Source of the DNA: Rhodobacter sp. CACIA14H1
Lineage (GTDB): Bacteria > Pseudomonadota > Alphaproteobacteria > Rhodobacterales > Rhodobacteraceae
Direction of reading: 5' to 3'
Assembly (NCBI GenBank): GCA_000500915.1
Contig: AYNO01000017.1
Coordinates: forward strand, 1-36,173
Length of the DNA: 36,173 nt
This document shows, in pieces, positions 17,548-24,622 of this stretch. Made by a program: the position numbers and the translations under genes. Below the pieces are notes generated by a model that saw only the letters and a list, made by a program, of their open reading frames with translations, made no database searches and was not told the origin of the DNA. Numbering within the stretch: position 1 is the first letter of the stretch; the number at the start of each line of letters is the position of its first letter.

Positions 17548-17594
17548 GCGATTTCTGACGCAGAAATCGCGGCGGAATTTGCGTCAAATTCCGC
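17548..17594. repeat. Twin hairpins with mutually complementary loops
   Basis: Hairpin 1 (17548-17570) has arms GCGATTTCT/AGAAATCGC and loop GACGC. Hairpin 2 (17572-17594) has arms GCGGAATTT/AAATTCCGC and loop GCGTC. Both stems are perfect 9-bp stems, and the two loops are reverse complements, so a kissing-loop contact is possible. The pair begins 11 bases past the phaB stop, before the G/C terminator, so it lies in the phaB 3' untranslated region. Confidence 0.85.
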
Positions 17595-17605
17595 TGCCCC
17601 GGCTG

Positions 17606-18331
17606 TCAGACGAAGAACTGCCCGCCATTGGCCGAGATGGTGGAGCCGGTGATGAAGCCCGCGTCGTCGGAGGCGAGGAAGACCACCGTCCGCGCAATTT
17701 CCTCCGGCTCGCCCAGACGGCCCACCGGAATCTGCGGGATGATGCGTTCGTTCAGCACCTTTTCGTCGATGGCCTTGACCATTTCCGTGGCGATGTAGCC
17801 CGGGCAGATGGCGTTGACGGTGATGCCCGCCCGCGCCCCTTCCTGTGCCAGCGCCTTGGTGAAGCCCAGATCGCCCGATTTGGCGGCGGAATAGTTGGCC
17901 TGCCCCGCCTGCCCCTTCTGCCCGTTGATGGAAGAGATGTTGATCACCCGCCCGAACTTGCGGTCGCGCATCCCCGACCAGAGCGGATGGGTCATGTTGA
18001 ACAGGCCGGTCAGGTTGGTGTCGATGACCTCTTTCCACTGCTGCGGCGTCATCTTGTGGAACATGGCGTCGCGGGTGATGCCCGCATTGTTCACCAGAAC
18101 GTCCACGGGGCCGACCTCGGCCTCGACCCGCTTGATGCCTTCGACGCAGGCGTCGTAATCCGCGACGGACCATTTGAAGGTCGGGATGCCGGTTTCCTTG
18201 GTGAAGGCGGCCGCCGCCTCGTCATTGCCGGCGTAGTTGGCCGCCACCTTGTAGCCCGCCGCCTTCAGCGCCACCGAAATCGCGGCGCCGATCCCGCGCG
18301 AACCACCCGTCACCAAAGCCACTCGTGCCAT
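17606..18331 (-). CDS. phaB: Acetoacetyl-CoA reductase PhaB
   Basis: Reduces acetoacetyl-CoA to (R)-3-hydroxybutyryl-CoA with NADPH, the second step of polyhydroxybutyrate synthesis. The 241-residue short-chain dehydrogenase has the cofactor motif TGGSRGIG (8-15), NNAG (81-84) and the catalytic Ser134, Tyr147 and Lys151 (INISSINGQKGQAGQANYSAAKSG). The segment ITRDAMFHKMTPQQWKEVIDTNLTGLFN is diagnostic of PhaB rather than FabG. The ribosome site AGGAGG lies 10-15 bases before the ATG. Upstream on the same strand are a small secreted protein gene and phaA; a separate promoter is possible in the 138-base gap, which also holds TGC/GCA inverted repeats. A strong intrinsic terminator follows. Confidence 0.96.
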   Translation of the reverse strand: MARVALVTGGSRGIGAAISVALKAAGYKVAANYAGNDEAAAAFTKETGIPTFKWSVADYDACVEGIKRVEAEVGPVDVLVNNAGITRDAMFHKMTPQQWKEVIDTNLTGLFNMTHPLWSGMRDRKFGRVINISSINGQKGQAGQANYSAAKSGDLGFTKALAQEGARAGITVNAICPGYIATEMVKAIDEKVLNERIIPQIPVGRLGEPEEIARTVVFLASDDAGFITGSTISANGGQFFV

Positions 18332-18384
18332 GCGTCTCTCCTCCTGAATCCAGACGTGTTTGAAATGGTGTTACCGAAACTGTT

Positions 18385-18396
18385 TTGCATACGCAA
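18385..18396. promoter_or_regulatory. Inverted repeat TTGCATACGCAA upstream of phaB, possible PhaR-type operator
   Basis: TTGC-N4-GCAA lies about 55-65 bases before the phaB ATG, in an A/T-enriched stretch that also contains TTGCG and TTTTGCA. PhaR regulators of polyhydroxyalkanoate genes are known to bind TGC/GCA-type inverted repeats. The spacing here is not an exact match to any consensus I am sure of, so this is a candidate only. Confidence 0.3.
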
Positions 18397-18420
18397 CATT
18401 ATTGCGCGTTCATTTTGCAC

Positions 18421-18440
18421 CTGCGGCAATGTGGCCGCAG
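18421..18440 (-). terminator. Hairpin after the small gene between phaA and phaB
   Basis: Arms CTGCGGC and GCCGCAG surround a six-base loop (read on the plus strand, AATGTG). It lies 30 bases past the stop of the minus-strand gene ending at 18470. With no U-tract it may act as a weak terminator, an mRNA-stabilising hairpin or a regulator site. Confidence 0.4.
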
Positions 18441-18469
18441 AAAAGGCGTCCGACAAAGCGGGGCGCCGG

Positions 18470-18862
18470 TCAACCCGGAAGTGGCAGGACGCCGTAGGCG
18501 TGGCCCAGCTCCGTGCAATAGGAGATCCAGTCGAGGTTGGATGCGGTCGAGGTGATGGCGCCGATGCGCTTGTCCCATCTTTCGTCCAGATAGCCGATGA
18601 TCGAGGCGACATCCTGTTCCGGCTCCGGCTGGCCGGATTCGCCCGCAAGGGTGATGGCCCGCGCATGGAAGGCCTGCGCCACGGCGGCGGATTGCGCGAG
18701 CGAGGCAGGGTCGGCCCCCGCATAGCCGTCGGCGCGGCTGACCGCGCCGAAGACCGCACTGCATTCGGCCAGCATGGCCCAGTCCGGCGCGGCGGGCGTT
18801 TCCGCCCGTGTCGCCGGAACGGGCAGCAGAAGCAGAAACGCCGCTGCTGCCCCTGTCCGCAT
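18470..18862 (-). CDS. Small secreted protein encoded between phaA and phaB
   Basis: A 130-residue protein with a signal peptide ([24 protein letters not shown], probable cleavage after TRA). The mature region is helical with two cysteines (AECSAVFGAVSRAD and ISYCTELGHAYG) and no motif I recognise. The pattern of a helix with one Cys near each end suggests a disulfide-closed helical bundle. Its ATG overlaps the phaA stop (TGATG), so it should be translated together with phaA. An exported protein inside a cytoplasmic polyester-precursor operon is odd; it may simply be carried along. Function unknown. Confidence 0.82.
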   Translation of the reverse strand: MRTGAAAAFLLLLPVPATRAETPAAPDWAMLAECSAVFGAVSRADGYAGADPASLAQSAAVAQAFHARAITLAGESGQPEPEQDVASIIGYLDERWDKRIGAITSTASNLDWISYCTELGHAYGVLPLPG

Positions 18863-20034
18863 CAGCGTTCCAGGCACATGGCGACGCCCATGCCGCCGCC
18901 GATGCAGAGCGTGGCAAGGCCGCGCTTGGCGTCGCGGCGGGCCATTTCGTGCAGCAGCGTGTTCAGGATGCGGGCGCCCGACGCGCCGATGGGGTGGCCG
19001 ATGGCGATGGCACCGCCGTTCACGTTCACGATGGACGGGTCCCAGCCCATGTCCTTGTTCACGGCGCAGGCCTGGGCGGCGAAGGCTTCGTTCGCCTCGA
19101 CCAGATCGAGGTCGCCGACCTTCCACCCTGCCTTGGCCAGTGCCTTGCGGCTGGCATGGATGGGGCCGACGCCCATGATCGACGGGTCAAGCCCCGCCGT
19201 GGCGTAGGAGGCGATGCGGGCGAGGACGGGCAGACCGCGCTTTTCCGCCTCTTCCGCCGACATGATCAGCACGGCCGCCGCGCCGTCATTGATGCCCGAG
19301 GCGTTGCCTGCGGTGACGGAGCCTTCCTTGGTGAAGGCGGGCTTCAGCTTCTGCATCGAGTCGAGCGTCGCGCCGTGGCGGATGTATTCGTCGGCATCCA
19401 CCGTGATGTCGCCCTTGCGGGTCGAGATGGTGAAGGGAACGATCTCGTCCTTGAACTTGCCGGCCTTCTGCGCGGCTTCGGCCTTGTTCTGCGAGGCGAG
19501 GGCGAATTCGTCCTGCATGTCGCGGCTGATCTGCCATTGCGACGCGACGTTCTCGGCCGTCTGGCCCATGTGGTAGCCGTTGAAGGCGTCCCACAGGCCG
19601 TCCCGGATCATCGAATCGATGAACTTCATGTCGCCCATCTTGGTGCCGGCCCGCAGATGGGCGACATGGGGCGACAGCGACATGTTTTCCTGCCCGCCCG
19701 CGACGACGATCTTCGCATCGCCGAGCTGGACATGCTGGGCGCCCAGCGCCACGGCGCGCAGGCCCGAGCCGCAGACCTGGTTCAGCGACCAGGCCGAGGA
19801 CTCCTTGGGCAGACCCGCCTTGATATGGGCCTGACGGGCGGGGTTCTGGCCCTGGCCGGCGGTGAGCACATGACCGAGGATCGTCTCTTCCACCTCGGCC
19901 TTGTCGATGCCGGCGCGGGCGACCACCGCCTCGATCACCGCGGCGCCAAGGTCATGGGCCGGGGTGTTTGCGAAGGAACCGTTGAAGCTGCCGACGGCCG
20001 TGCGGGCCGCAGAAACGATGACGACGTTGGTCAT
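18862..20034 (-). CDS. phaA: Acetyl-CoA C-acetyltransferase (beta-ketothiolase) PhaA
   Basis: Condenses two acetyl-CoA to acetoacetyl-CoA, the first step of polyhydroxybutyrate synthesis. The 390-residue thiolase has the acylated Cys88 ([14 protein letters not shown]), His347 ([14 protein letters not shown]) and the proton-transfer Cys377 ([12 protein letters not shown]). Length and motifs match biosynthetic thiolases. I chose the ATG at 20034 ([15 protein letters not shown]) with GAGAGGA upstream; a longer frame to 20055 adds seven residues that include that ribosome site. The stop overlaps the start of the small secreted protein gene, with phaB next, making a phaA-x-phaB unit. The synthase phaC is not in the window. 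Confidence 0.97.
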   Translation of the reverse strand: MTNVVIVSAARTAVGSFNGSFANTPAHDLGAAVIEAVVARAGIDKAEVEETILGHVLTAGQGQNPARQAHIKAGLPKESSAWSLNQVCGSGLRAVALGAQHVQLGDAKIVVAGGQENMSLSPHVAHLRAGTKMGDMKFIDSMIRDGLWDAFNGYHMGQTAENVASQWQISRDMQDEFALASQNKAEAAQKAGKFKDEIVPFTISTRKGDITVDADEYIRHGATLDSMQKLKPAFTKEGSVTAGNASGINDGAAAVLIMSAEEAEKRGLPVLARIASYATAGLDPSIMGVGPIHASRKALAKAGWKVGDLDLVEANEAFAAQACAVNKDMGWDPSIVNVNGGAIAIGHPIGASGARILNTLLHEMARRDAKRGLATLCIGGGMGVAMCLER

Positions 20035-20151
20035 TGGTGATCCTCTCTCTCCCATCGGGCAGGGTCAGCGTGACCTTGCCGCCTTGCAGCATGGCCTAGA
20101 CGGCGGGGGGAACAAAAGCAACAATCTTGCGCGACCAGTTTGACGCAGGGG

Positions 20152-20958
20152 TCAGCCCCGAAGGCCATGCGGGATGAGCTGCGGGGCGCCGAAATGGTAG
20201 CCCTGCAGGCAATCGATGCCCAGCGCGGCAAGCCATGCCGCCTCGTCCCCCGATTCGACGCCCTGGGCGACCGTGACCATGTCGAACTGGCGGGCGATCC
20301 CGAGGAAGGCGGCCATGAGGACCTGATTGTCGGCATGGCCATGGATGCCGCGGGTGTAGCTGGCGTCGATCTTCATGATGTCGAAGCCGAGTTCGCGGAA
20401 ATGGCGCAACTGGACCGGCCCCGCGCCGAAGCCGTCGATGGCGAAGGACACGCCCTTGGGGCGCAGGTCGGCGATGAAGGCGGCAAGGAGTTCCGGCACC
20501 GTCATGGCGCTGGCCTCGCTGAATTCGAGGATCAGGCGGTTGCCCGCGCCCGGATGGCCGGCCAGCCCGCGCCGCAGGATGCGGTTCCAGCGCGGCCAGC
20601 CGACCGAGCGGGCGGACATGTTGATGGACAGCCGCAGGTCGGGGTGGCGCGACAGGGCCTGCAGCGCGATGCCCAGCGCGACGCAGTCGATCTCGCGCCC
20701 GAGCGCGAGCGGTTCGACGGCGTCGATGAATTCGCGGGCGGGGATGGTGCGCCCGTTCGGGTCGAGGATGCGCATCAGCCCTTCGTGGAAACCGGTGCGC
20801 GTCTGCGTGCCGGCCAGCACCACGCGCTGGTAGGCCAGCCGCATCCGCCTTTCGCGCAGGGCGTCGGCCACGCGGTCCACCGCCCGTTCGGCATCCATCG
20901 CCACGGCCACCGAAAGCGGACTGCTGCCTTCGGCAAAGTCCCTGTTGTCCTGTTTCAT
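20152..20958 (-). CDS. Degenerate EAL-domain protein, probably inactive phosphodiesterase
   Basis: A 268-residue soluble protein, nearly all EAL domain. Kept: E59 and R63 of the EAL-motif segment (HEGLMRI), N113 (NMSAR), E145/E148 (LEFSE), K197 (MKIDAS) and the LQGYHFGAP C-terminal motif. Lost: the conserved metal-binding DDFGTG loop reads IDGFGAGP (second Asp is Gly176) and the AEGVE motif reads AQGVES (Glu to Gln232). Cyclic-di-GMP hydrolysis is therefore doubtful; it may bind the nucleotide or a protein partner instead. There is no membrane segment and no GGDEF domain. I chose the ATG at 20958. It diverges from tag across 76 bases and lies upstream of phaA on the same strand. Confidence 0.88.
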   Translation of the reverse strand: MKQDNRDFAEGSSPLSVAVAMDAERAVDRVADALRERRMRLAYQRVVLAGTQTRTGFHEGLMRILDPNGRTIPAREFIDAVEPLALGREIDCVALGIALQALSRHPDLRLSINMSARSVGWPRWNRILRRGLAGHPGAGNRLILEFSEASAMTVPELLAAFIADLRPKGVSFAIDGFGAGPVQLRHFRELGFDIMKIDASYTRGIHGHADNQVLMAAFLGIARQFDMVTVAQGVESGDEAAWLAALGIDCLQGYHFGAPQLIPHGLRG

Positions 20959-20994
20959 CTGCGATCCCCACCGCTGAACATGGACAAGATTGCC

Positions 20995-21016
20995 ACCCGA
21001 CCCGTAAAGATCGGGT
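20995..21016. promoter_or_regulatory. Inverted repeat between the EAL gene and tag
   Basis: ACCCGA (20995-21000) and TCGGGT (21011-21016) form 6-bp arms, 10 bases apart, in the short divergent region. The centre-to-centre geometry of about 16 bp suits a dimeric regulator, but short G/C arms can arise by chance here. Confidence 0.25.
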
Positions 21017-21034
21017 AAACCCCAGGGGATGCGC

Positions 21035-21610
21035 ATGGCTGACAGATGCCCGTGGTGCGGGACCGACCCGCTTTACGTCGCCTATCACGACGACGAATGG
21101 GGCGTGCCCGAACGGGACGGGCGGGCGCTGTGGGAAAAGCTGGTGCTGGAGGGATTCCAGGCCGGCCTGTCCTGGATCACCATCCTGCGCAAGCGCGAGG
21201 GGTTCCGCGCGGCCTTTGCGGGATTCGATCCGGTCATCGTGGCCGGTTGGGGCGAGGCCGAGGTGGCGCGTCTGCTGGCCGATCCGGGGATCGTGCGGCA
21301 TCGCGGCAAGATCGAGGGGGCGATCCGGTCGGCGCGGGCATGGCAGGAGGTGGAGGCCCGCGAGGGGTTCGCCGCCTATGTCTGGCGGCATGTGGACGGG
21401 CAGCCCCTGCAGAACGCGCCCGTGACCATGGCCGATGTGCCGCCCGAAACGCCGCTGTCGCGGGCGCTGTCGAAACAGCTTCGCAAGGACGGGTTCGCCT
21501 TCTGCGGGCCGACGACGGTCTATGCCTTCATGCAGGCGGCGGGGCTGGTGAACGACCATCTGGCCGGATGTCCGGCGCGGCAGAAGGTGGCGGGCCTTTC
21601 CCCGGCCTGA
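21035..21610 (+). CDS. tag: DNA-3-methyladenine glycosylase I
   Basis: Excises 3-methyladenine from alkylated DNA. The 191-residue protein matches Tag: RCPWCGTDPLYVAYHDDEWGVPERDGRALWEKLVLEGFQAGLSWITILRKR at the N-terminus, with Cys and His of the structural zinc site, and the C-terminal NDHLAGC that supplies the other His and Cys. KQLRKDGFAFCGPTTVYAFMQAAGLVNDH is the usual family segment. Two ATGs are possible, 21029 and 21035; I prefer 21035 because AGGGG then sits at normal distance. It diverges from the EAL gene and converges on the thioredoxin gene, with a hairpin between. Confidence 0.95.
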   Translation: MADRCPWCGTDPLYVAYHDDEWGVPERDGRALWEKLVLEGFQAGLSWITILRKREGFRAAFAGFDPVIVAGWGEAEVARLLADPGIVRHRGKIEGAIRSARAWQEVEAREGFAAYVWRHVDGQPLQNAPVTMADVPPETPLSRALSKQLRKDGFAFCGPTTVYAFMQAAGLVNDHLAGCPARQKVAGLSPA

Positions 21611-21650
21611 TCATCGCGGGCCAGCTACCACGGGGGGTGCGGTGGGGGGT

Positions 21651-21670
21651 GCGGGGGGCTGGCCCCCCGC
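21651..21670. terminator. Bidirectional hairpin between tag and the thioredoxin gene
   Basis: GCGGGGGGC and GCCCCCCGC pair perfectly around TG (20 bases), immediately 3' of both convergent genes. No U-tract is present on either strand. Position and stability suggest a shared terminator. Confidence 0.5.
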
Positions 21671-21671
21671 C

Positions 21672-22229
21672 TCAGCCGCCGGCCATCAGCGCGGCGATCA
21701 CGGCCTTGGCGCTGTCGCTGTCCCATTCGGCATCGCCGATCAGGCGGGCGACTTCCTTGCCCTCGGGGTTCAGGATTACGGTGACGGGCAGGCCCATCAC
21801 GCCCATCGCACGGGCGAATTCCGATTTCGGGTCGCGCAGCACGGGCAGGGCCTGCACCCCCGCCTCTTCGTAGAAGCGTTCGATCCCCTCGACCGCGTTG
21901 CGCCCCGTGGCGACGGGCAGCACGGCGATGTCGGGCATGGCCTGCTGCAGCCGCAGGAGCGAGGGCATTTCCTCGCGGCAGGGGGCGCACCATGTGGCCC
22001 AGAAGTTCAGGACGACCCACTTGCCCTGCCATTGCGACAGCGGCACCTCGGCATCCTTGGCGTCAAGGAAGACGGCGGCAGGCACATCCGCAGGCGCATC
22101 GTGCAGGGCGAGTTTCTTCATGTCCCCTTCGCGCAGGGCGGCCACGTCGCCCGCAAGGGCGGCGCCGGTCAGGGCGGGATTTGCACCAAGTGCCAAGGCC
22201 GTATAAAGCACGGCCAGAATTTTACGCAT
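21672..22229 (-). CDS. TlpA-like periplasmic thioredoxin
   Basis: A 185-residue exported thiol-disulfide protein. A hydrophobic N-terminus ([26 protein letters not shown]) serves as signal peptide or anchor. The thioredoxin domain has [21 protein letters not shown] with Cys81 and Cys84, and the cis-proline loop MGLPVTVIL. The AhpC/TSA-like family includes TlpA and ResA, which reduce periplasmic cysteines in cytochrome c or oxidase maturation; a reducing role is inferred, and the partner is unknown. A good ribosome site (GGAGGGTGAGGG) precedes the ATG. It diverges from argH across only 25 bases, so the two promoters must overlap or lie inside the opposite genes. Confidence 0.93.
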   Translation of the reverse strand: MRKILAVLYTALALGANPALTGAALAGDVAALREGDMKKLALHDAPADVPAAVFLDAKDAEVPLSQWQGKWVVLNFWATWCAPCREEMPSLLRLQQAMPDIAVLPVATGRNAVEGIERFYEEAGVQALPVLRDPKSEFARAMGVMGLPVTVILNPEGKEVARLIGDAEWDSDSAKAVIAALMAGG

Positions 22230-22254
22230 CCCTCACCCTCCGAAGGCCGCACCC

Positions 22255-23670
22255 ATGTCCAATCCCGCCTCGTCCAGATCCGCCAACCAGATGTGGGGCG
22301 GGCGCTTCGCCGAAGGTCCGGATGCCATCATGACGGCGATCAACGCCTCCATCGGCTTTGACAAACGGCTTTACGCACAGGACATCGCGGGGTCGCGTGC
22401 CCATGCAGCCATGCTGGCCGCCACGGGCATCCTGACGAATAGTGATGCCGAGGCGATCGGGGAAGGGCTTCTCACGGTCTTGTCAGAGATTGAAACGGGC
22501 GGTTTCCCCTTCCGGGTGGAGCTGGAGGATATCCACATGAACGTGGAGGCCCGGCTGAAGGAGATCATCGGCGAACCGGCGGGGCGGCTGCATACGGCGC
22601 GGTCGCGCAACGACCAGGTGGCGGTGGATTTCCGGCTCTGGGTGCGGGACCAGTGCGACGCGGCGATTGCGGGGCTGGAGGCGCTGATGCGGGCGTTTCT
22701 GGCGCAGGCGGAAGCCGGGGCGGACTGGGTCATGCCGGGCTTCACCCATCTGCAGACGGCGCAGCCGGTGACATGGGGGCATCACATGATGGCCTATGTG
22801 GAGATGCTGGCGCGGGATCGCGGGCGGTTCATGGATGCCCGCGCCCGGATGAACGAATGCCCGCTGGGCGCGGCGGCGCTGGCGGGGACGTCCTTCCCCA
22901 TCGACCGCCACATGACGGCCAAGGCGCTGGGCTTCGACCGGCCGACGGCGAATTCGCTGGATTCCGTCAGTGACCGCGACTTCGCGCTGGAGTTCCTTGC
23001 GGCGTCGTCCATCTGCGCGATGCACCTGTCGCGCTTTGCGGAGGAGCTGGTGATCTGGTCCTCGGCCCAGTTCCGCTTCGTGCGGCTGTCGGACCGCTGG
23101 ACCACCGGGTCGTCGATCATGCCGCAGAAGAAGAACCCCGACGCGGCGGAATTGCTGCGGGCGAAGCTGGGGCGGATCATGGGGGCGACGGTGGCGCTGT
23201 TCACCGTGATGAAGGGTCTCGCGCTGACCTATTCCAAGGACATGCAGGAGGACAAGGAACAGGTCTTCGACGCCGCCGACACGCTGATGCTGGCCTTGGC
23301 GGCGATGACGGGAATGGTGTCGGACATGACGGCCAACCGCGACGTTCTGGCGGCGGCGGCGGCATCGGGCTTTTCCACCGCGACGGACCTTGCCGACTGG
23401 CTGGTGCGCGAATTGGGGCTGCCTTTCCGGGACGCGCATCATGTGACCGGCACGCTGGTCGCGCTGGCCGAGAAGAAGGGTTGCGACCTGCCCGACCTGA
23501 CGTTGGCCGACATGCAGGGCGTCCATGCTGGCATCCGGGCCGATGTGTTCGGCGTGCTGGGGGTGGAGAATTCGGTGCGCTCGCGCCGGTCCTATGGCGG
23601 GACGGCGCCCGACAACGTGCGCGGGCAGGTTGCCGCTTGGAAGGACCGGCTGGGTCAGGCGGGGGCGTGA
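22255..23670 (+). CDS. argH: Argininosuccinate lyase
   Basis: Splits argininosuccinate into arginine and fumarate, the last step of arginine synthesis. The 471-residue protein belongs to the fumarase/aspartase superfamily. [14 protein letters not shown] is the usual N-terminal motif, [18 protein letters not shown] the first active-site region, [16 protein letters not shown] the second, and [18 protein letters not shown] (around residue 285) the signature loop with the catalytic serine. The frame ends within a small G-rich tandem repeat that repeats the stop codon in frame. It is followed by three tiny lipoprotein genes instead of the lysA often seen downstream in related bacteria. Confidence 0.97.
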   Translation: MSNPASSRSANQMWGGRFAEGPDAIMTAINASIGFDKRLYAQDIAGSRAHAAMLAATGILTNSDAEAIGEGLLTVLSEIETGGFPFRVELEDIHMNVEARLKEIIGEPAGRLHTARSRNDQVAVDFRLWVRDQCDAAIAGLEALMRAFLAQAEAGADWVMPGFTHLQTAQPVTWGHHMMAYVEMLARDRGRFMDARARMNECPLGAAALAGTSFPIDRHMTAKALGFDRPTANSLDSVSDRDFALEFLAASSICAMHLSRFAEELVIWSSAQFRFVRLSDRWTTGSSIMPQKKNPDAAELLRAKLGRIMGATVALFTVMKGLALTYSKDMQEDKEQVFDAADTLMLALAAMTGMVSDMTANRDVLAAAAASGFSTATDLADWLVRELGLPFRDAHHVTGTLVALAEKKGCDLPDLTLADMQGVHAGIRADVFGVLGVENSVRSRRSYGGTAPDNVRGQVAAWKDRLGQAGA

Positions 23671-23700
23671 CGGGGGGCGTGACGGGGGCGTGACAGGGGC
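23661..23700 (+). repeat. Micro-tandem repeat of GCGTGAC plus G-run at the argH stop
   Basis: GCGTGAC occurs at 23665, 23677 and 23688, separated by runs of five or six G. The first two copies are 12 bases apart, so both TGA triplets are in the argH frame. The G-runs make the spot prone to slippage. Confidence 0.7.
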
Positions 23701-23727
23701 GGGCTGCGGCGCTAGCCTTCCGGAACG

Positions 23728-23901
23728 ATGCGCCGTTTCGTGCCCCTTGCCCTGCTGACGCTGACGGCCTGCGCCGAGATGGTCCTGCCGGACCTGACGG
23801 TGCCGGTGGGCGACGGGGTGGTGTTCGGGACGGACCCGACCGCGCCGCACCCCGTTCTGGGCGTGACGGTGACAGACCCGCTGAACCGGATGCGCCGATG
23901 A
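23728..23901 (+). CDS. Micro-lipoprotein 1 (57 aa)
   Basis: A 57-residue predicted lipoprotein: MRRFVPLALLTLTACAEM, with a lipobox ending LTAC (Cys15) and a 43-residue mature part, MVLPDLTVPVGDGVVFGTDP, then HPVLGVTVTDPLNR. It has no cysteine other than the lipid-bearing one and no domain I recognise. It lies 57 bases after argH. The stop overlaps the next start (ATGA), which supports real translation of both. The ribosome site is weak (CCGGAACG). Short lipoproteins after argH occur in related bacteria, but I cannot name a function. Probably anchored to the inner or outer membrane from the periplasmic side. Confidence 0.72.
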   Translation: MRRFVPLALLTLTACAEMVLPDLTVPVGDGVVFGTDPTAPHPVLGVTVTDPLNRMRR

Positions 23902-24059
23902 CACGACTTTGCACCCTGCTGTTGACCGCTGCCCTGCTGGCCGCCTGCACCGATCCGCGACTGAATGCGGGGCTGAGCCTTGGCGGCGACGGGCTGCGCG
24001 TGTCGCCTTCCATCTCGGCCGGGCTGGGTGGCGGGCGCATCGCCTATGCGCCGCCCTGA
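23898..24059 (+). CDS. Micro-lipoprotein 2 (53 aa)
   Basis: A 53-residue predicted lipoprotein beginning MTRLCTLLLTAALLAAC, with the lipobox LAAC (Cys17). The mature 37 residues are glycine-rich: NAGLSLGGDGLRVSPSISAG, then LGGGRIAYAPP. The alternating hydrophobic/glycine pattern suggests short beta strands. It overlaps the previous gene by four bases (ATGA), so translational coupling is likely. No known domain. It is separate from, but similar in design to, its two neighbours, which may reflect ancient duplication or simply the small size. Confidence 0.72.
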   Translation: MTRLCTLLLTAALLAACTDPRLNAGLSLGGDGLRVSPSISAGLGGGRIAYAPP

Positions 24060-24116
24060 CCGGTCCGCGGCGCCCCCCTGCCCTTTTCCCCGACACGTTC
24101 CCCGAAAGGATATTCC

Positions 24117-24260
24117 ATGCTGCGTGCCGTCGTGTTTCTGGTCCCCGTCCTTCTTGCGGCCTGCGGGGCGGATGGCCCGCCCGTGGCCCCGTCGCAGGCG
24201 GCGGCGCAGGCCCCCGCCATCAGCGGCGAGGTGAAGGTCGGCGTCTCCGGGGGGTTGTGA
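24117..24260 (+). CDS. Micro-lipoprotein 3 (47 aa)
   Basis: A 47-residue predicted lipoprotein: MLRAVVFLVPVLLAACGADG, lipobox LLAAC with Cys16. The mature 32 residues are Pro/Ala-rich (PPVAPSQAAAQAPA) and end ISGEVKVGVSGGL. A good ribosome site (AAAGGA) lies 7-12 bases before the ATG at 24117. The stop overlaps the start of the DUF2834 gene (TGATG), so the two are coupled. Function unknown. The C-terminal GEVKVGVSGG resembles the glycine/hydrophobic pattern of micro-lipoprotein 2. Confidence 0.72.
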   Translation: MLRAVVFLVPVLLAACGADGPPVAPSQAAAQAPAISGEVKVGVSGGL

Positions 24261-24565
24261 TGCGGGCGGTCTGGCTGGCGCTGGCGGTCTGGGGGGCGGT
24301 GCATCCGATGTACTGGTTCGTCACCTACATGCGCGAGACGGGCACCGGCCTGTCGGGGCTGATCGACGCGTGGTATGTCAACGCCTCGACCACGGGGCTG
24401 ACATGGGACCTGACCATCGCGGCGGTCACGCTGACGGTCTGGGTGGTGGCCGAGACGTGGCAGCGCCGCGACTGGCTGGCGCTGGTGGCGGTTCCGGCGA
24501 CCTTCTGCATCGGGGTAAGCTGCGGGCTGCCGCTGTACCTGTACCTGCGGTCGCGGCGGGGCTGA
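24260..24565 (+). CDS. DUF2834 small membrane protein
   Basis: A 101-residue inner-membrane protein with three hydrophobic segments (about 3-22, 47-67 and 75-95). The pattern WLALAVWGAVHPMYWFVTYM, then IDAWYVNASTTGLTWDLTIAAVTLTVWVVAETWQRRDW, is the DUF2834 signature, with conserved P, W, N, T and DLTI. Function unknown. It starts within the stop of micro-lipoprotein 3, and the run ends here: a shared hairpin separates it from the convergent etfD. Confidence 0.88.
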   Translation: MRAVWLALAVWGAVHPMYWFVTYMRETGTGLSGLIDAWYVNASTTGLTWDLTIAAVTLTVWVVAETWQRRDWLALVAVPATFCIGVSCGLPLYLYLRSRRG

Positions 24566-24592
24566 GGGCCCGCCGCCCTGCCGGAACGGAAA

Positions 24593-24612
24593 CAGGCGGC
24601 CAAGGCCGCCTG
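24593..24612. terminator. Bidirectional terminator between the DUF2834 gene and etfD
   Basis: CAGGCGGCC and GGCCGCCTG pair perfectly around AA. Read on the minus strand it is followed by TTTCCGTTCC, so it should terminate etfD well; the plus-strand side lacks a U-tract. Confidence 0.7.
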
Positions 24613-24622
24613 CGATCCGCCG

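Noticed and set aside
17416-17605. tRNA or small RNA gene in the hairpin-rich gap between phaB and the transporter
   Set aside because: No cloverleaf, T-loop or CCA pattern fits. The repeats are better described as separate hairpins. A 3'-derived small RNA remains possible but is not shown by sequence.
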